NCBI GenBank assembly: GCA_032158295.1
Contig: CM063252.1
Coordinates: 19,984,036-20,048,035 of the forward strand
Origin: Pycnopodia helianthoides
Lineage: Eukaryota; Echinodermata; Asteroidea; Forcipulatida; Asteriidae
DNA length: 64,000 nt
Reading direction: 5' to 3'
Made by a program: the position numbers and the translations under genes. Below, one piece after another: positions 36,181-47,800 of this stretch. The notes below the pieces were generated by a model. That model was given only the letters and a program-made list of their open reading frames with translations. It had not been told where the DNA came from and did not search any database. The stretch's first letter is position 1, and the number at the start of each line of letters is the position of its first letter.

Positions 36181-36366
36181 ATCACAAGAGACTTCACCTT
36201 CACGGTGTCACCTTGATCAGGGTTTCCGTATACAGTCCATTCATCACAAGAGACTTCACCTTCACGGTGTCACCTTGATCAGGGTTTCCGTATACAGTCC
36301 ATTCATCACAAGAGACTTCACCTTGACGGTGTCACCTTGATCAGGGTTTCCGTATACAGTCCATTC
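36181..36366. repeat. 62-bp tandem triplication
   Basis: Three units of exactly 62 bp, nearly identical, contain ATCACAAGAGACTTCACCTT and TTGATCAGGGTTTCCG. The unit length is not a multiple of three, so it would break any reading frame through it. It is recent, judging by the one-base difference between units. Confidence 0.92.
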
Positions 36367-37580
36367 AAAAAGTCTTTAACGAATAACGATAGTAGGCTGC
36401 TTGAAAAATAACACTTTTTGCCAAATCCAGTCAGTAAATTTACAACTAAATCGTGACCTTCCTCAAGTGGTGGTTTGATAGACAGTGGGGTTATGTTCGA
36501 AAAAGTTTTCCCATATGCAATTTTGTATACAATTTTTTTAAATTTCAGGGATTATTCTTTATTAAAGAACAAAAATCCACTTGATGCCAATTTTTCCCAT
36601 CCCCCCCCCAAATTTTTTTTGTGGCTTTTTCCGAGTACAAATACAGACGACGACGAAACGACACAATTTGTGATTTTTCTATTTGTGCCCAAATGACGAT
36701 CCTTGCTTTATTCGGAATCGTCCAATTACCGCCGTGTAATAGGATTCTGTATTGGGCAAGTTTCGCAAATGGACTTCCACAATGTCAACACATGCAAAGG
36801 TATCCGAAAGTCACCCAAACATTGACTGCGCACGTACATGTACACGTACACACACGCTGACGAAGTCGTGAACTTCACGGATACAGTAGATTTCACCATC
36901 GAAAATCCCTTCAGTCCACTGTTATTTGTCAAAATAAACTCTTCAAGGCCCAATTTAATTCTCGCAAAACGCCGGTCAACATTCACAGTACTTCTTGAAA
37001 AAGCCATTTCCGAGAGGCATACTAACATCACCTACATCTAGGTACCATACACAATATCTGTCACTGAACGCCTCAATATAAATTATGCAAATTAGACTCG
37101 TTTTGATCTGCCAAACAAGTCGTGATTTATAGACTTGCCCATTCCTTCTGAGTCAGACTTCAAAACAGTCAATGTAGCGTCCTCTACCGGTGGCTAATAC
37201 AAAAAACAGCCTCGCCAATCAAGACTACTAGACCACCAACTCTTCTCAATAAATTGGCTTCAAAATTTTATACCATAAGAACGGAAACAGGCAGAGTTGA
37301 AACCTGTAAATTAAAGTGTTTCATCTTTAGTGCATTTTCGCAGCCTGATATTCATTATTGAAGTATCACACCCCAATTGCAGATGGTCAAGAATTATAAT
37401 CTTGTCCTGTTCATGCTTACTTTTCAGTATATTCAAGTTTAAAATCCATTTTAAAATCTTTGTAACCAAATAACTAATGATATATCAAAACCTCTGCATT
37501 TTTTAGCTTGACTCTGAATATACAAAGTATTTGTGAAATATTTATTTCAGTGAGGATTTGTTTTTCTTCTTTTGTCACAG
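36367..37580. other. Sequence before the last seen non-coding RNA exon
   Basis: It includes a CpG-containing stretch at 36640-37030 with a minus-strand frame (MAFSRSTVNVDRRFARIKLG from about 37007) that I do not recognise. One diverged tRNA-like unit remnant (CCACCAACTCTTCTC) lies near 37236. Confidence 0.35.
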
Positions 37581-37804
37581 ACCACGCTCATCAAGCATTG
37601 ATTGAGGACAACTGGAATGTCCATTAATCCATCCTAGAAGTTCAGCCTTGTCTTGTCAATACAATGGTAAGCACCACATTATGCAAGCCCTTCCGGAAAA
37701 CTTACCTTCGAGTATAGTTCAAGCTTTTAATGACCTATAAGAGGGTTGGACGTGTATTTTGTGTAATATTTGTTGCCTTAACAAATCTGGGAATATTTGG
37801 CTCA

Positions 37805-40800
37805 GCTTTTACTTTTGAGTGATTTTCGACTATTTTATTTTTGGCCAAATTTAAAATGGGGTATTTTTGAAAAAAAAACTGCAAAGTGTTAAACCTGTAC
37901 TTTTTAGTGTTTTCGGACCTTTTTATTTTTTGTCAAAATTTTAAAAACTGGCCTTTTTGAGCCGGGATTTTTGGTGCAAATAACTGCAAGGGGTTAAACT
38001 TGTACTTTCGAGTGTTTCCGGGCCTTTTTATTTTTTGGCAAAATTTTTAAAATGGGCTTTTTTGAGCCAGGCTTTTTGGCGGAAAAAGCTGCAAGGGGTT
38101 AAACTTGTACTTTTGAGTGTTTTCAGACCTTTTTTGTCAAAATTTTTAGAAATGAGCCTTTTTGGGCCAGGATTTGTCGGTGAAAAAAACTGCAAGGGGT
38201 TAAACTTGTACTTTTGAGTGTTTTCGGACCTTTTTTATTTTTTGGCCAAATTTAAAAAATAGGCCTTTTTGAGCCAGAATTTTTGGTGGAAATAACTGCA
38301 AGGGGGTAAACTTGTACTTTTGAGTGTTTTCGGACCTTTTATTTTTTTTGCCAAATTTGAGAAATCGGCCTATTTGAGCCAAGATTTTTGGTGAAAAAAA
38401 ACTACAAGGGGTTAAACTTGTACTTTTAAGTGTTTTCGGACCTTTTTAATTTTTGGCCAAATTTTAAAAATGGGCCTTTTTGGGCCAGGATTTTTGGTGG
38501 AAAAAACTGCAAGGGGTTAAACTTGTACTTTTGAGTGTTTTCGGACCTTTTTATTTTTTTGCCAAATTTGAGAAATGGGCCTATTTGAGCAAAGATTTTT
38601 GGTGAAAAAAAACTGCAAGGGGTTAAACATGTTCTTTTGAGTGTTTTCGGACCTTTTTAATTTTTGGCCAAATTTTAAAATCAGACCTTTTTGGGCCAGG
38701 ATTTTTGGTGAAAAAAACTGCAAGGGGTTAAACTTGTACTTTCGAGTGTTTCCGGGCCTTTTAATTTTTTGGCAAAATTTTTAAAATGGGCTTTTTTGAG
38801 CCAGGCTTTTTGGCGGAAAAAGCTGCAAGGGGTTAAACTTGTACTTTTGAGTGTTTTCAGACCTTTTTTGTCAAAATTTTTAGAAATGAGCCTTTTTGGG
38901 CCAGGATTTGTCGGTGAAAAAAACTGCAAACTTGTACTTTTGAGCGTTTTCGGACCCTTTTTATTTTTGGGCCAAACTGCAAAGGGTTAAACTTGTACTT
39001 TTAAGTGTTTTTGGACCTTTTTATTTCTTGGCCAAATTTTAAGAACAGGCCTTATTGAGCCAGGATTTTTGGTGGAAAAAAATGCACGGGGTTAAACTTG
39101 TACTTTTGAGTGTGTTCGGACCTTTTTATTTTTTGGCCAAATTTTAAAAATGGGCCTTTTTTTGCCAGGATTTTTGGTGAAAAAAACTGCAAGGGGTTAA
39201 ACTTGTACTTTTGAGTGTTTTCGGACCTTTTTTATTTTTTGGCCAAATTTAAAAAATAGGCCTTTTTGAGCCAGAATTTTTGGTGGAAATAACTGCAAGG
39301 GGTAAACTTGTACTTTTGAGTGTTTTCGGAGCTTTTTATTTTTTGGCCAAATTTGAGAAATGGGCCTATTTGAGCCAGGATTTTTGGTGGAAAAAACTGC
39401 AAGGGGTTAAACTTGTACTTTTGAGTGTTTTCGGACCTTTTTATTTTTTTGCCAAATTTGAGAAATGGGCCTATTTGAGCCAAGATTTTTGGTGAAAAAA
39501 AAACTACAAGGGGTTAAACTTGTACTTTTAAGTGTTTTCGGACCTTTTTAATTTTTGGCCAAATTTTAAAAATGGGCCTTTTTGGGCCAGGATTTTTGGT
39601 GGAAAAAACTGCAAGGGGTTAAACTTGTACTTTTGAGTGTTTTCGGACCTTTTTATTTTTTTGCCAAATTTGAGAAATGGGCCTATTTGAGCCAAGATTT
39701 TTGGTGAAAAAAAACTGCAAGGGGTTAAACTTGTACTTTTAGATGTTTTCGGACCTTTTAAATTTTTTGCCAAATTTAAAAAATGGGCCTATTTGAGCCA
39801 ATATTTTTGGTGAAAAAAACTGCAAGGGGTTAAACTTGTACTTTTGGGTGTTTTCGGACCTTTTTATTTTGGGGCCAAATTTGGGAGCCTTTTTTGGGCC
39901 AGGATTTTTGGTGAAAAAACTGCAAGGGGTTAAACTTGTTCTTTTGAGTGTTTTTGGACCTTTTTAATTTTTGGCCAAATTTTAAAATCAGACCTTTTTG
40001 GGCCAGGATTTTTGGTGAAAAAAACTGCAAGGGGTTAAACTTGTACTTTTGAGTGTTTTCGAACCTTTTTATTTTGCGGCCGAATTTGAGAAATGAGCCT
40101 TTTTGGGCCAGGATTTTTGGTGAAAAAAACTGCAAGGGGTTAAACTTGTACTTTTGAGTGTTTTCGGACCTTTTTAATTTTTGGCCAAATTTAAAAAATG
40201 GGCCTTTTTGGGCCAGGATTTTGGGTGAAAAAAACTGCAAGGGGTTAAACTTGTACTTTTGAGTGTTTTCGGACCTTTTAATATTTTGGCCAAATTTAAA
40301 AAATGGGCCTTTTTGGGCCAGGATTTTTGGTGAAAAAAACTGCAAGGGGTTAAACTTGTACTTTTGAGTGTTTTCGGACCTTTTTTATTTTTTGCCAAAT
40401 TTGAGAAATGGGCCTATTTGAGCAAAGATTTTTGGTGAAAAAAAACTGCAAGGGGTTAAACTTGTACTTTTGTTTGTTTTCGGACCTTTTTATTTTGGCC
40501 AAATTTTAAAAATGGGCCTTTTTGGGCCAGGTTTTTTGGTGAAAAAAACTTCAAGGGGTTAAACTTGTACTTTTGGGTGTTTTCGGACCCTTTTTTTTTT
40601 GGCCAAATTTTAAAAATGGGCCTTTTTGGGCCAGGATTTTTGGTGAAAAAAACTGCAAGGGGTTAAACTTGTACTTTTGAGTGTTTTCGGACCTTTTTAA
40701 TTTTTGGCCAAATTTTAAAAATGGGCCTTTTTGGGCCAGTTTTTTTGGTGAAAAAATCTGCAAGGGGTTAAACTTGTACTTTTTAGTGTTTTCGGACCTT

Positions 40801-41485
40801 TTTATATTTTGGCCAAATTTTAAAAATGAGCCTTTTTTGGGCCAGGATTTTTGGTGAAAAAAACTGCAAGGGGTTAAACTTGTACTTTTGAGTATTTTCG
40901 AACCTTTTTATTTTGCGGCCAAATTTGAGAAATGAGCCTTTTTGGGCCAGGATTTTTGGTGAAAAAAACTGCAAGGGGTTACACTTGTACTTTTGAGTGT
41001 TTTAGGACCTTTTTAATTTTTGGCCAAATTTAAAAAATGGGCCTTTTTGGTGAAAAAAACTGCAAGGGGTTAAACTTGTACTTTTGAGTGTTTTCGGACC
41101 TTTTAATATTTTGGCCAAATTTAAAAATGGGCCTTTTTGGGCCAGGATTTTTGGTGAAAAAAACTGCAAGGGGTTTAAAACTTGTACTTTTGAGTGTTTT
41201 CGGACCTTTTAATATTTTGGCCAAATTTAAAAAATGGGCCTTTTGGGGCCAGGATTTTTGGTGAAAAAAACTGCAAGGGGTTAAACTTGTACTTTTGAGT
41301 GTTTTCGGACCTTTTAATTTTGGGGCCAAATTTGAGAAATGAGCCTTTTTGGGCCAGGATTTTGGGTGGAAAAAATGCAAGGGGTTAAACTTGTACTTTT
41401 TAGTGATTTCTGACTTTTTCATTTTTCGGCCAATTATTAAAAATGGGCCTTTTTGGGTCAGGATTTTTTTGTAAAAAAAGGTTAA
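37805..41485. repeat. AT-rich satellite of about 104 bp, about 35 units
   Basis: Units contain GGGGTTAAACTTGTACTTTT, GAGTGTTTTCGGACC, TTTGGCCAAATTT, GGGCC and CCAGGATTTTTGGTG. Unit lengths vary between about 95 and 107 bp through A/T homopolymer changes. Blocks of several units recur: 37990-38230 is nearly repeated at 38730-38930, and 38230-38300 resembles 39230-39300. A minus-strand open frame of 171 codons at 39830-40345 simply follows four consecutive 105-bp units and is not considered a gene. Confidence 0.93.
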
Positions 41486-41881
41486 GATGTTAATTTTATT
41501 TGTTTGTTAGTGTCCCTTCAATTTTTGAGGGCCTTTTTCAGTGAGGACTATAGCTTATTTTGTAAATTTAAAATGAATTTCCTGATATTACTTCAAATTT
41601 AAACTTGGACAACAATAAATTAAAGAACATTTGAACGAAATTCTTATTTCTGTGTTTGTCAGTAATTTATTCTTCAGCAACTCTTTATTTGAGACAAATT
41701 TTAAACATATGGTGAATTTTTATCATTATTAAATAAACAACAGTAAACAATTAAACAATATATGCAAATAATTACCTCAATAACTTTGCAAAAACATTAC
41801 TCATCTTCACTTCCTTTACAAGTAAATATCACAATTGTAAGTGCACCGTTCACAAGCTGTGCATAAATAATGCTAATTTTA
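41486..41881. other. Spacer between two satellites
   Basis: AT-rich unique-looking sequence with no gene, element or RNA I can recognise. Confidence 0.5.
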
Positions 41882-44800
41882 ACCTTCGTCCAACAATCGA
41901 AACTCCGCCCAACAATCCTGGTAAGGTTAGTCTAAAGCAGGGCCACCACGTGCAGGTCCCAGGATACCAGCCCCACGCGTCCTCGGAGATCGTCAAGGCC
42001 ATTGCACCTCCCTTTCGGAAGGGTCCGGTCCGCCACCCTGAGAACCAGGGCAGTCCTCTACTCCTACTAACGTGGTCCCTAATTAGGAACTACTCCCGTT
42101 TGTCAACCATTTGTGATAACACCAGTACCATGCTCCTTGATGGAGCAGCCTGATGCACCTTTAAGATCGACAACCAGCTGTTACCCTGGCCGGAGTAGGA
42201 CTCCACATACCTTGGTTGTATGTGTCCAAGTCCCTTTTAAGTTTGGAATTGCCATTTTCTTCATCCTATCTATCGATGAGATCGATCCATTTTTTTTCTT
42301 CTTCGAATCCATGCCACCAATCGGACGCACAACCATTCGAGCCAATGCACCACCAATCAAGCCACCGCCCAACAATCGAAACCCCGCCCAACGATCGAAA
42401 CTCCGCCCAACAATCCTGGTAAGGTTAGTCTAAAGCAGGGCCACCACGTGCAGTTCCCAGGATACCAGCCCCACGCGTCCTCGGAGATCGTCAAGGCCAT
42501 TGCACCTCCCTTTCGGAAGGGTCCGGTCCGCCACCCTGAGAACCAGGGCAGTCCTCTACTCCTACTAACGTGGTCCCTAATTAGGAACTACTCCCGTTTG
42601 TCAACCATTTGTGATAACACCAGTACCATGCTCCTTGATGGAGCAGCCTGATGCACCTTTAAGATCGACAACCAGCTGTTACCCTGGCCCGGAGTAGGAC
42701 TCCACATACCTTGGTTGTATGTGTCCAAGTCCCTTTTAAGTTTGGAATTGCCATTTTCTTCATCCTATCTATCGATGAGATCAATCCATTTTTTTTCCTT
42801 CGAATCCATGCCACCAATCGGAACCCGCACTACCATTCGAGCCAATGCACCACCAATCGAGCCACCGCCCAACAATCGAAACTCCGCCCAACAATCGAAA
42901 CTCCGCCCAACAATCCTGGTAAGGTTAGTCTAAAGCAGGGCCACCACGTGCAGGTCCCAGGATACCAGCCCCACGCGTCCTCGGAGATCGTCAAGGCCAT
43001 TGCACCTCCCTTTCGGAAGGGTCCGGTCCGCCACCCTGAGAACCAGGGCAGTCCTCTACTCCTACTAACGTGGTCCCTAATTAGGAACTACTCCCGTTTG
43101 TCAACCATTTGTGATAACACCAGTACCATGCTCCTTGATGGAGCAGCCTGATGCACCTTTAAGATCGACAACCAGCTGTTACCCTGGCCCGGAGTAGGAC
43201 TCCACATACCTTGGTTGTATGTGTCCAAGTCCCTTTTAAGTTTGGAATTGCTATTTCTTCATCCTATCTATCGATGAGATCAATCCATTTTTTTTCCTTC
43301 GAATCCATGCCACCAATCGGAACCCCGCACACCATTCGAGCCAATGCACCACCAATCGAGCCACCGCCCAACAATCGAAACCCGCCCAACAATCGAAACT
43401 CCGCCCAACAATCCTGGTAAGGTTAGTCTAAAGCAGGGCCACCACGTGCAGGTCCCAGGATACCAGCCCCACGCGTCCTCGGAGATCGTCAAGGCCATTG
43501 CACCTCCTTTCGGAAGGGTCCGGTCCGCCACCCTGAGAACCAGGGCAGTCCTCTACTCCTACTAACGTGGTCCCTAATTAGGAACTACTCCCGTTTGTCA
43601 ACCATTTGTGATAACACCAGTACCATGCTCCTTGATGGAGCAGCCTGATGCACCTTTAAGATCGACAACCAGCTGTTACCCTGGCCCGGAGTAGGACTCC
43701 ACATACCTTGGTTGTATGTGTCCAAGTCCTTTTAAGTTGGAATTGCCATTTTCTTCATCCTTATCTATCGATGAGATCAATCCATTTTTTTCTTCTTCGA
43801 ATCCATGCCACCAATCGGAACCCCGCACAACCATTCGAGCCAATGCACCACCAATCGAGCCACCGCCCAACAATCGAAACTCCGCCCAACAATCGAAACT
43901 TCGCCCAACAATCCTGGTAAGGTTAGTCTAAAGCAGGGCCACCACGTGCAGGTCCCAGGATACCAGCCCCACACGTCCTCGGAGATCGTCAAGGCCATTG
44001 CACCTCCCTTTTGGAAGGGTCCGGTCCGCCACCCTGAGAACCAGGGCAGTCCTCTACTCCTACTAACGTGGTCCCTAATTAGGAACTACTCCCGTTTGTC
44101 AACCATTTGTGATAACACCAGTACCATGCTCCTTGATGGAGCAGCCTGATGCACCTTTAAGATCGACAACCAGCTGTTACCCTGGCCCGGAGTAGGACTC
44201 CACATACCTTGGTTGTATGTGTCCAAGTCCCTTTTAAGTTTGGAATTGCCATTTTCTTCATCCTATCTATCGATGAGATCAATCCATTTTTTTTCCTTCG
44301 AATCCATGCCACCAATCGGAACCCCGCACTACCATTCGAGCCAATGCACCACCAATCGAGCCACCGCCCAACAATCGAAACTCCGCCCAACAATCGAAAC
44401 TCCGCCCAACAATCCTGGTAAGGTTAGTCTAAAGCAGGGCCACCACGTGCAGGTCCCAGGATACCAGCCCCACGCGTCCTCGGAGATCGTCAAGGCCATT
44501 GCACCTCCCTTTCGGAAGGGTCCGGTCCGCCACCCTGAGAACCAGGGCAGTCCTCTACTCCTACTAACGTGGTCCCTAATTAGGAACTACTCCCGTTTGT
44601 CAACCATTTGTGATAACACCAGTACCATGCTCCTTGATGGAGCAGCCTGATGCACCTTTAAGATCGACAACCAGCTGTTACCCTGGCCCGGAGTAGGACT
44701 CCACATACCTTGGTTGTATGTGTCCAAGTCCCTTTTAAGTTTGGAATTGCCATTTTCTTCATCCTATCTATCGATGAGATCAATCCATTTTTTTTCTTCT

Positions 44801-47800
44801 TCGAATCCATGCCACCAATCGGAACCCCGCACAACCATTCGAGCCAATGCACCACCAATCGAGCCACCGCCCAACAATCGAAACTCCGCCCAACAATCGA
44901 AACTCCGCCCAACAATCCTGGTAAGGTTAGTCTAAAGCAGGGCCACCACGTGCAGGTCCCAGGATACCAGCCCCACGCGTCCTCGGAGATCGTCAAGGCC
45001 ATTGCACCTCCCTTTCGGAAGGGTCCGGTCCGCCACCCTGAGAACCAGGGCAGTCCTCTACTCCTACTAACGTGGTCCCTAATTAGGAACTACTCCCGTT
45101 TGTCAACCATTTGTGATAACACCAGTACCATGCTCCTTGATGGAGCAGCCTGATGCACCTTTAAGATCGACAACCAGCTGTTACCCTGGCCCGGAGTAGG
45201 ACTCCACATACCTTGGTTGTATGTGTCCAAGTCCCTTTTAAGTTTGGAATTGCCATTTTCTTCATCCTATCTATCGATGAGATCAATCCATTTTTTTCCT
45301 TCGAATCCATGCCACCAATCGGACGCACAACCATTCGAGCCAATGCACCACCAATCGAGCCACCGCCCAACAATCGAAACCCCGCCCAACAATCGAAACT
45401 CGCCCAACAATCCTGGTAAGGTTAGTCTAAAGCAGGGCCACCACGTGCAGGTCCCAGGATACCAGCCCCACGCGTCCTCGGAGATCGTCAAGGCCATTGC
45501 ACCTCCCTTTCGGAAGGGTCCGGTCCGCCACCCTGAGAACCAGGGCAGTCCTCTACTCCTACTAACGTGGTCCCTAATTAGGAACTACTCCCGTTTGTCA
45601 ACCATTTGTGATAACACCAGTACCATGCTCCTTGATGGAGCAGCCTGATGCACCTTTAAGATCGACAACCAGCTGTTACCCTGGCCCGGAGTAGGACTCC
45701 ACATACCTTGGTTGTATGTGTCCAAGTCCCTTTTAAGTTTGGAATTGCCATTTTCTTCATCCTATCTATCGATGAGATCAATCCATTTTTTTCTTCTTCG
45801 AATCCATGCCACCAATCGGAACGCACAACCATTCGAGCCAATGCACCACCAATCGAGCCACCGCCCAACAATCGAAACTCCGCCCAACAATCGAAACTCC
45901 GCCCAACAATCCTGGTAAGGTTAGTCTAAAGCAGGGCCACCACGTGCAGGTCCCAGGATACCAGCCCCACGCGTCCTCGGAGATCGTCAAGGCCATTGCA
46001 CCTCCCTTTCGGAAGGGTCCGGTCCGCCACCCTGAGAACCAGGGCAGTCCTCTACTCCTACTAACGTGGTCCCTAATTAGGAACTACTCCCGTTTGTCAA
46101 CCATTTGTGATAACACCAGTACCATGCTCCTTGATGGAGCAGCCTGATGCACCTTTAAGATCGACAACCAGCTGTTACCCTGGCCCGGAGTAGGACTCCA
46201 CATACCTTGGTTGTATGTGTCCAAGTCCCTTTTAGTTTGGAATTGCCATTTTCTTCATCCTATCTATCGATGAGATCAATCCATATTTTTTTCTTCGAAT
46301 CCATGCCACCAATCGGAACCCGCACAACCATTCGAGCCAATGCACCACCAATCGAGCCACCGCCCAACAATCGAAACTCCGCCCAACAATCGAAACTCCG
46401 CCCAACAATCCTGGTAAGGTTAGTCTAAAGCAGGGCCACCACGTGCAGGTCCCAGGATACCAGCCCCACGCGTCCTCGGAGATCGTCAAGGCCATTGCAC
46501 CTCCCTTTCGGAAGGGTCCGGTCCGCCACCCTGAGAACCAGGGCAGTCCTCTACTCCTACTAACGTGGTCCCTAATTAGGAACTACTCCCGTTTGTCAAC
46601 CATTTGTGATAACACCAGTACCATGCTCCTTGATGGAGCAGCCTGATGCACCTTAAGATCGACAACCAGCTGTTACCCTGGCCCGGAGTAGGACTCCACA
46701 TACCTTGGTGTATGTGTCCAAGTCCCTTTTAAGTTTGGAATTGCCATTTTCTTCATCCTATCTATCGATGAGATCAATCCATTTTTTTCTTCTTCGAATC
46801 CATGCCACCAATCGGACGCACAACCATTCGAGCCAATGCACCACCAATCGAGCCACCGCCCAACAATCGAAACCCGCCCAACAATCGAAACTCCGCCCAA
46901 CAATCCTGGTAAGGTTAGTCTAAAGCAGGGCCACCACGTGCAGGTCCCAGGATACCAGCCCCACGCGTCCTCGGAGATCGTCAAGGCCATTGCACCTCCC
47001 TTTCGGAAGGGTCCGGTCCGCCACCCTGAGAACCAGGCAGTCCTCTACTCCTACTAACGTGGTCCCTAATTAGGAACTACTCCCGTTTGTCAACCATTTG
47101 TGATAACACCAGTACCATGCTCCTTGATGGAGCAGCCTGATGCACCTTTAAGATCGACAACCAGCTGTTACCCTGGCCCGGAGTAGGACTCCACATACCT
47201 TGGTTGTATGTGTCCAAGTCCCTTTTAAGTTTGGAATTGCCATTTTCTTCATCCTATCTATCGATGAGATCAATCCATATTTTTTTCTTGAATCCATGCC
47301 ACCAATCGGAACCCGCACAACCATTCGAGCCAATGCACCACCAATGAGCCACCGCCCAACAATCGAAACTCCGCCCAACAATCGAAACTCCGCCCAACAA
47401 TCCTGGTAAGGTTAGTCTAAAGCAGGCCACCACGTGCAGGTCCAGGATACCAGCCCCACGCGTCCTCGGAGATCGTCAAGGCCATTGCACCTCCCTTTCG
47501 GAAGGGTCCGGTCCGCCACCCTGAGAACCAGGGCAGTCCTCTACTCCTACTAACGTGGTCCCTAATTAGGAACTACTCCCGTTTGTCAACCATTTGTGAT
47601 AACACCAGTACCATGCTCCTTGATGGAGCAGCCTGATGCACCTTTAGATCGACAACCAGCTGTTACCCTGGCCCGGAGTAGGACTCCACATACTTGGTTG
47701 TATGTGTCCAAGTCCCTTTTAAGTTTGGAATTGCCATTTTCTTCATCCTATCTATCGATAGATCAATCCATTTTTTTTCTTCGAATCCATGCCACCAATC

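Larger units (their letters stand above)
26500..37666 (+). ncRNA. Candidate multi-exon non-coding RNA divergent from LYRM2
   Basis: A series of short segments has strong splice sites on one strand. They are: a first exon ending at 26537; 27295-27366 (or to 27430); 28218-28315; 29004-29049; 29424-29494; 30056-30132; 31215-31292; 35755-35818; and 37581-37666. Each has a pyrimidine tract and AG before it and GTAAGA, GTATGT or GTAAGC after it. Most exons contain stops in all or two frames. The longest frames I can join are about 60 residues and depend on an alternative donor in the third exon, and none resembles a known family. This layout (many tiny non-coding exons) resembles snoRNA host genes, but I could not find a convincing box C/D or H/ACA RNA in the introns. 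Transcript end and 5' start are unknown. Confidence 0.45.

Noticed and set aside
36726..37031. Minus-strand first exon starting MAFSRSTVNVD
   Set aside because: No clear following exon; the 62-bp repeats downstream would break the frame. Left unassigned.
39830..40345. 171-codon lysine-rich frame on the minus strand
   Set aside because: It consists only of consecutive 105-bp satellite units whose length happens to be a multiple of three.
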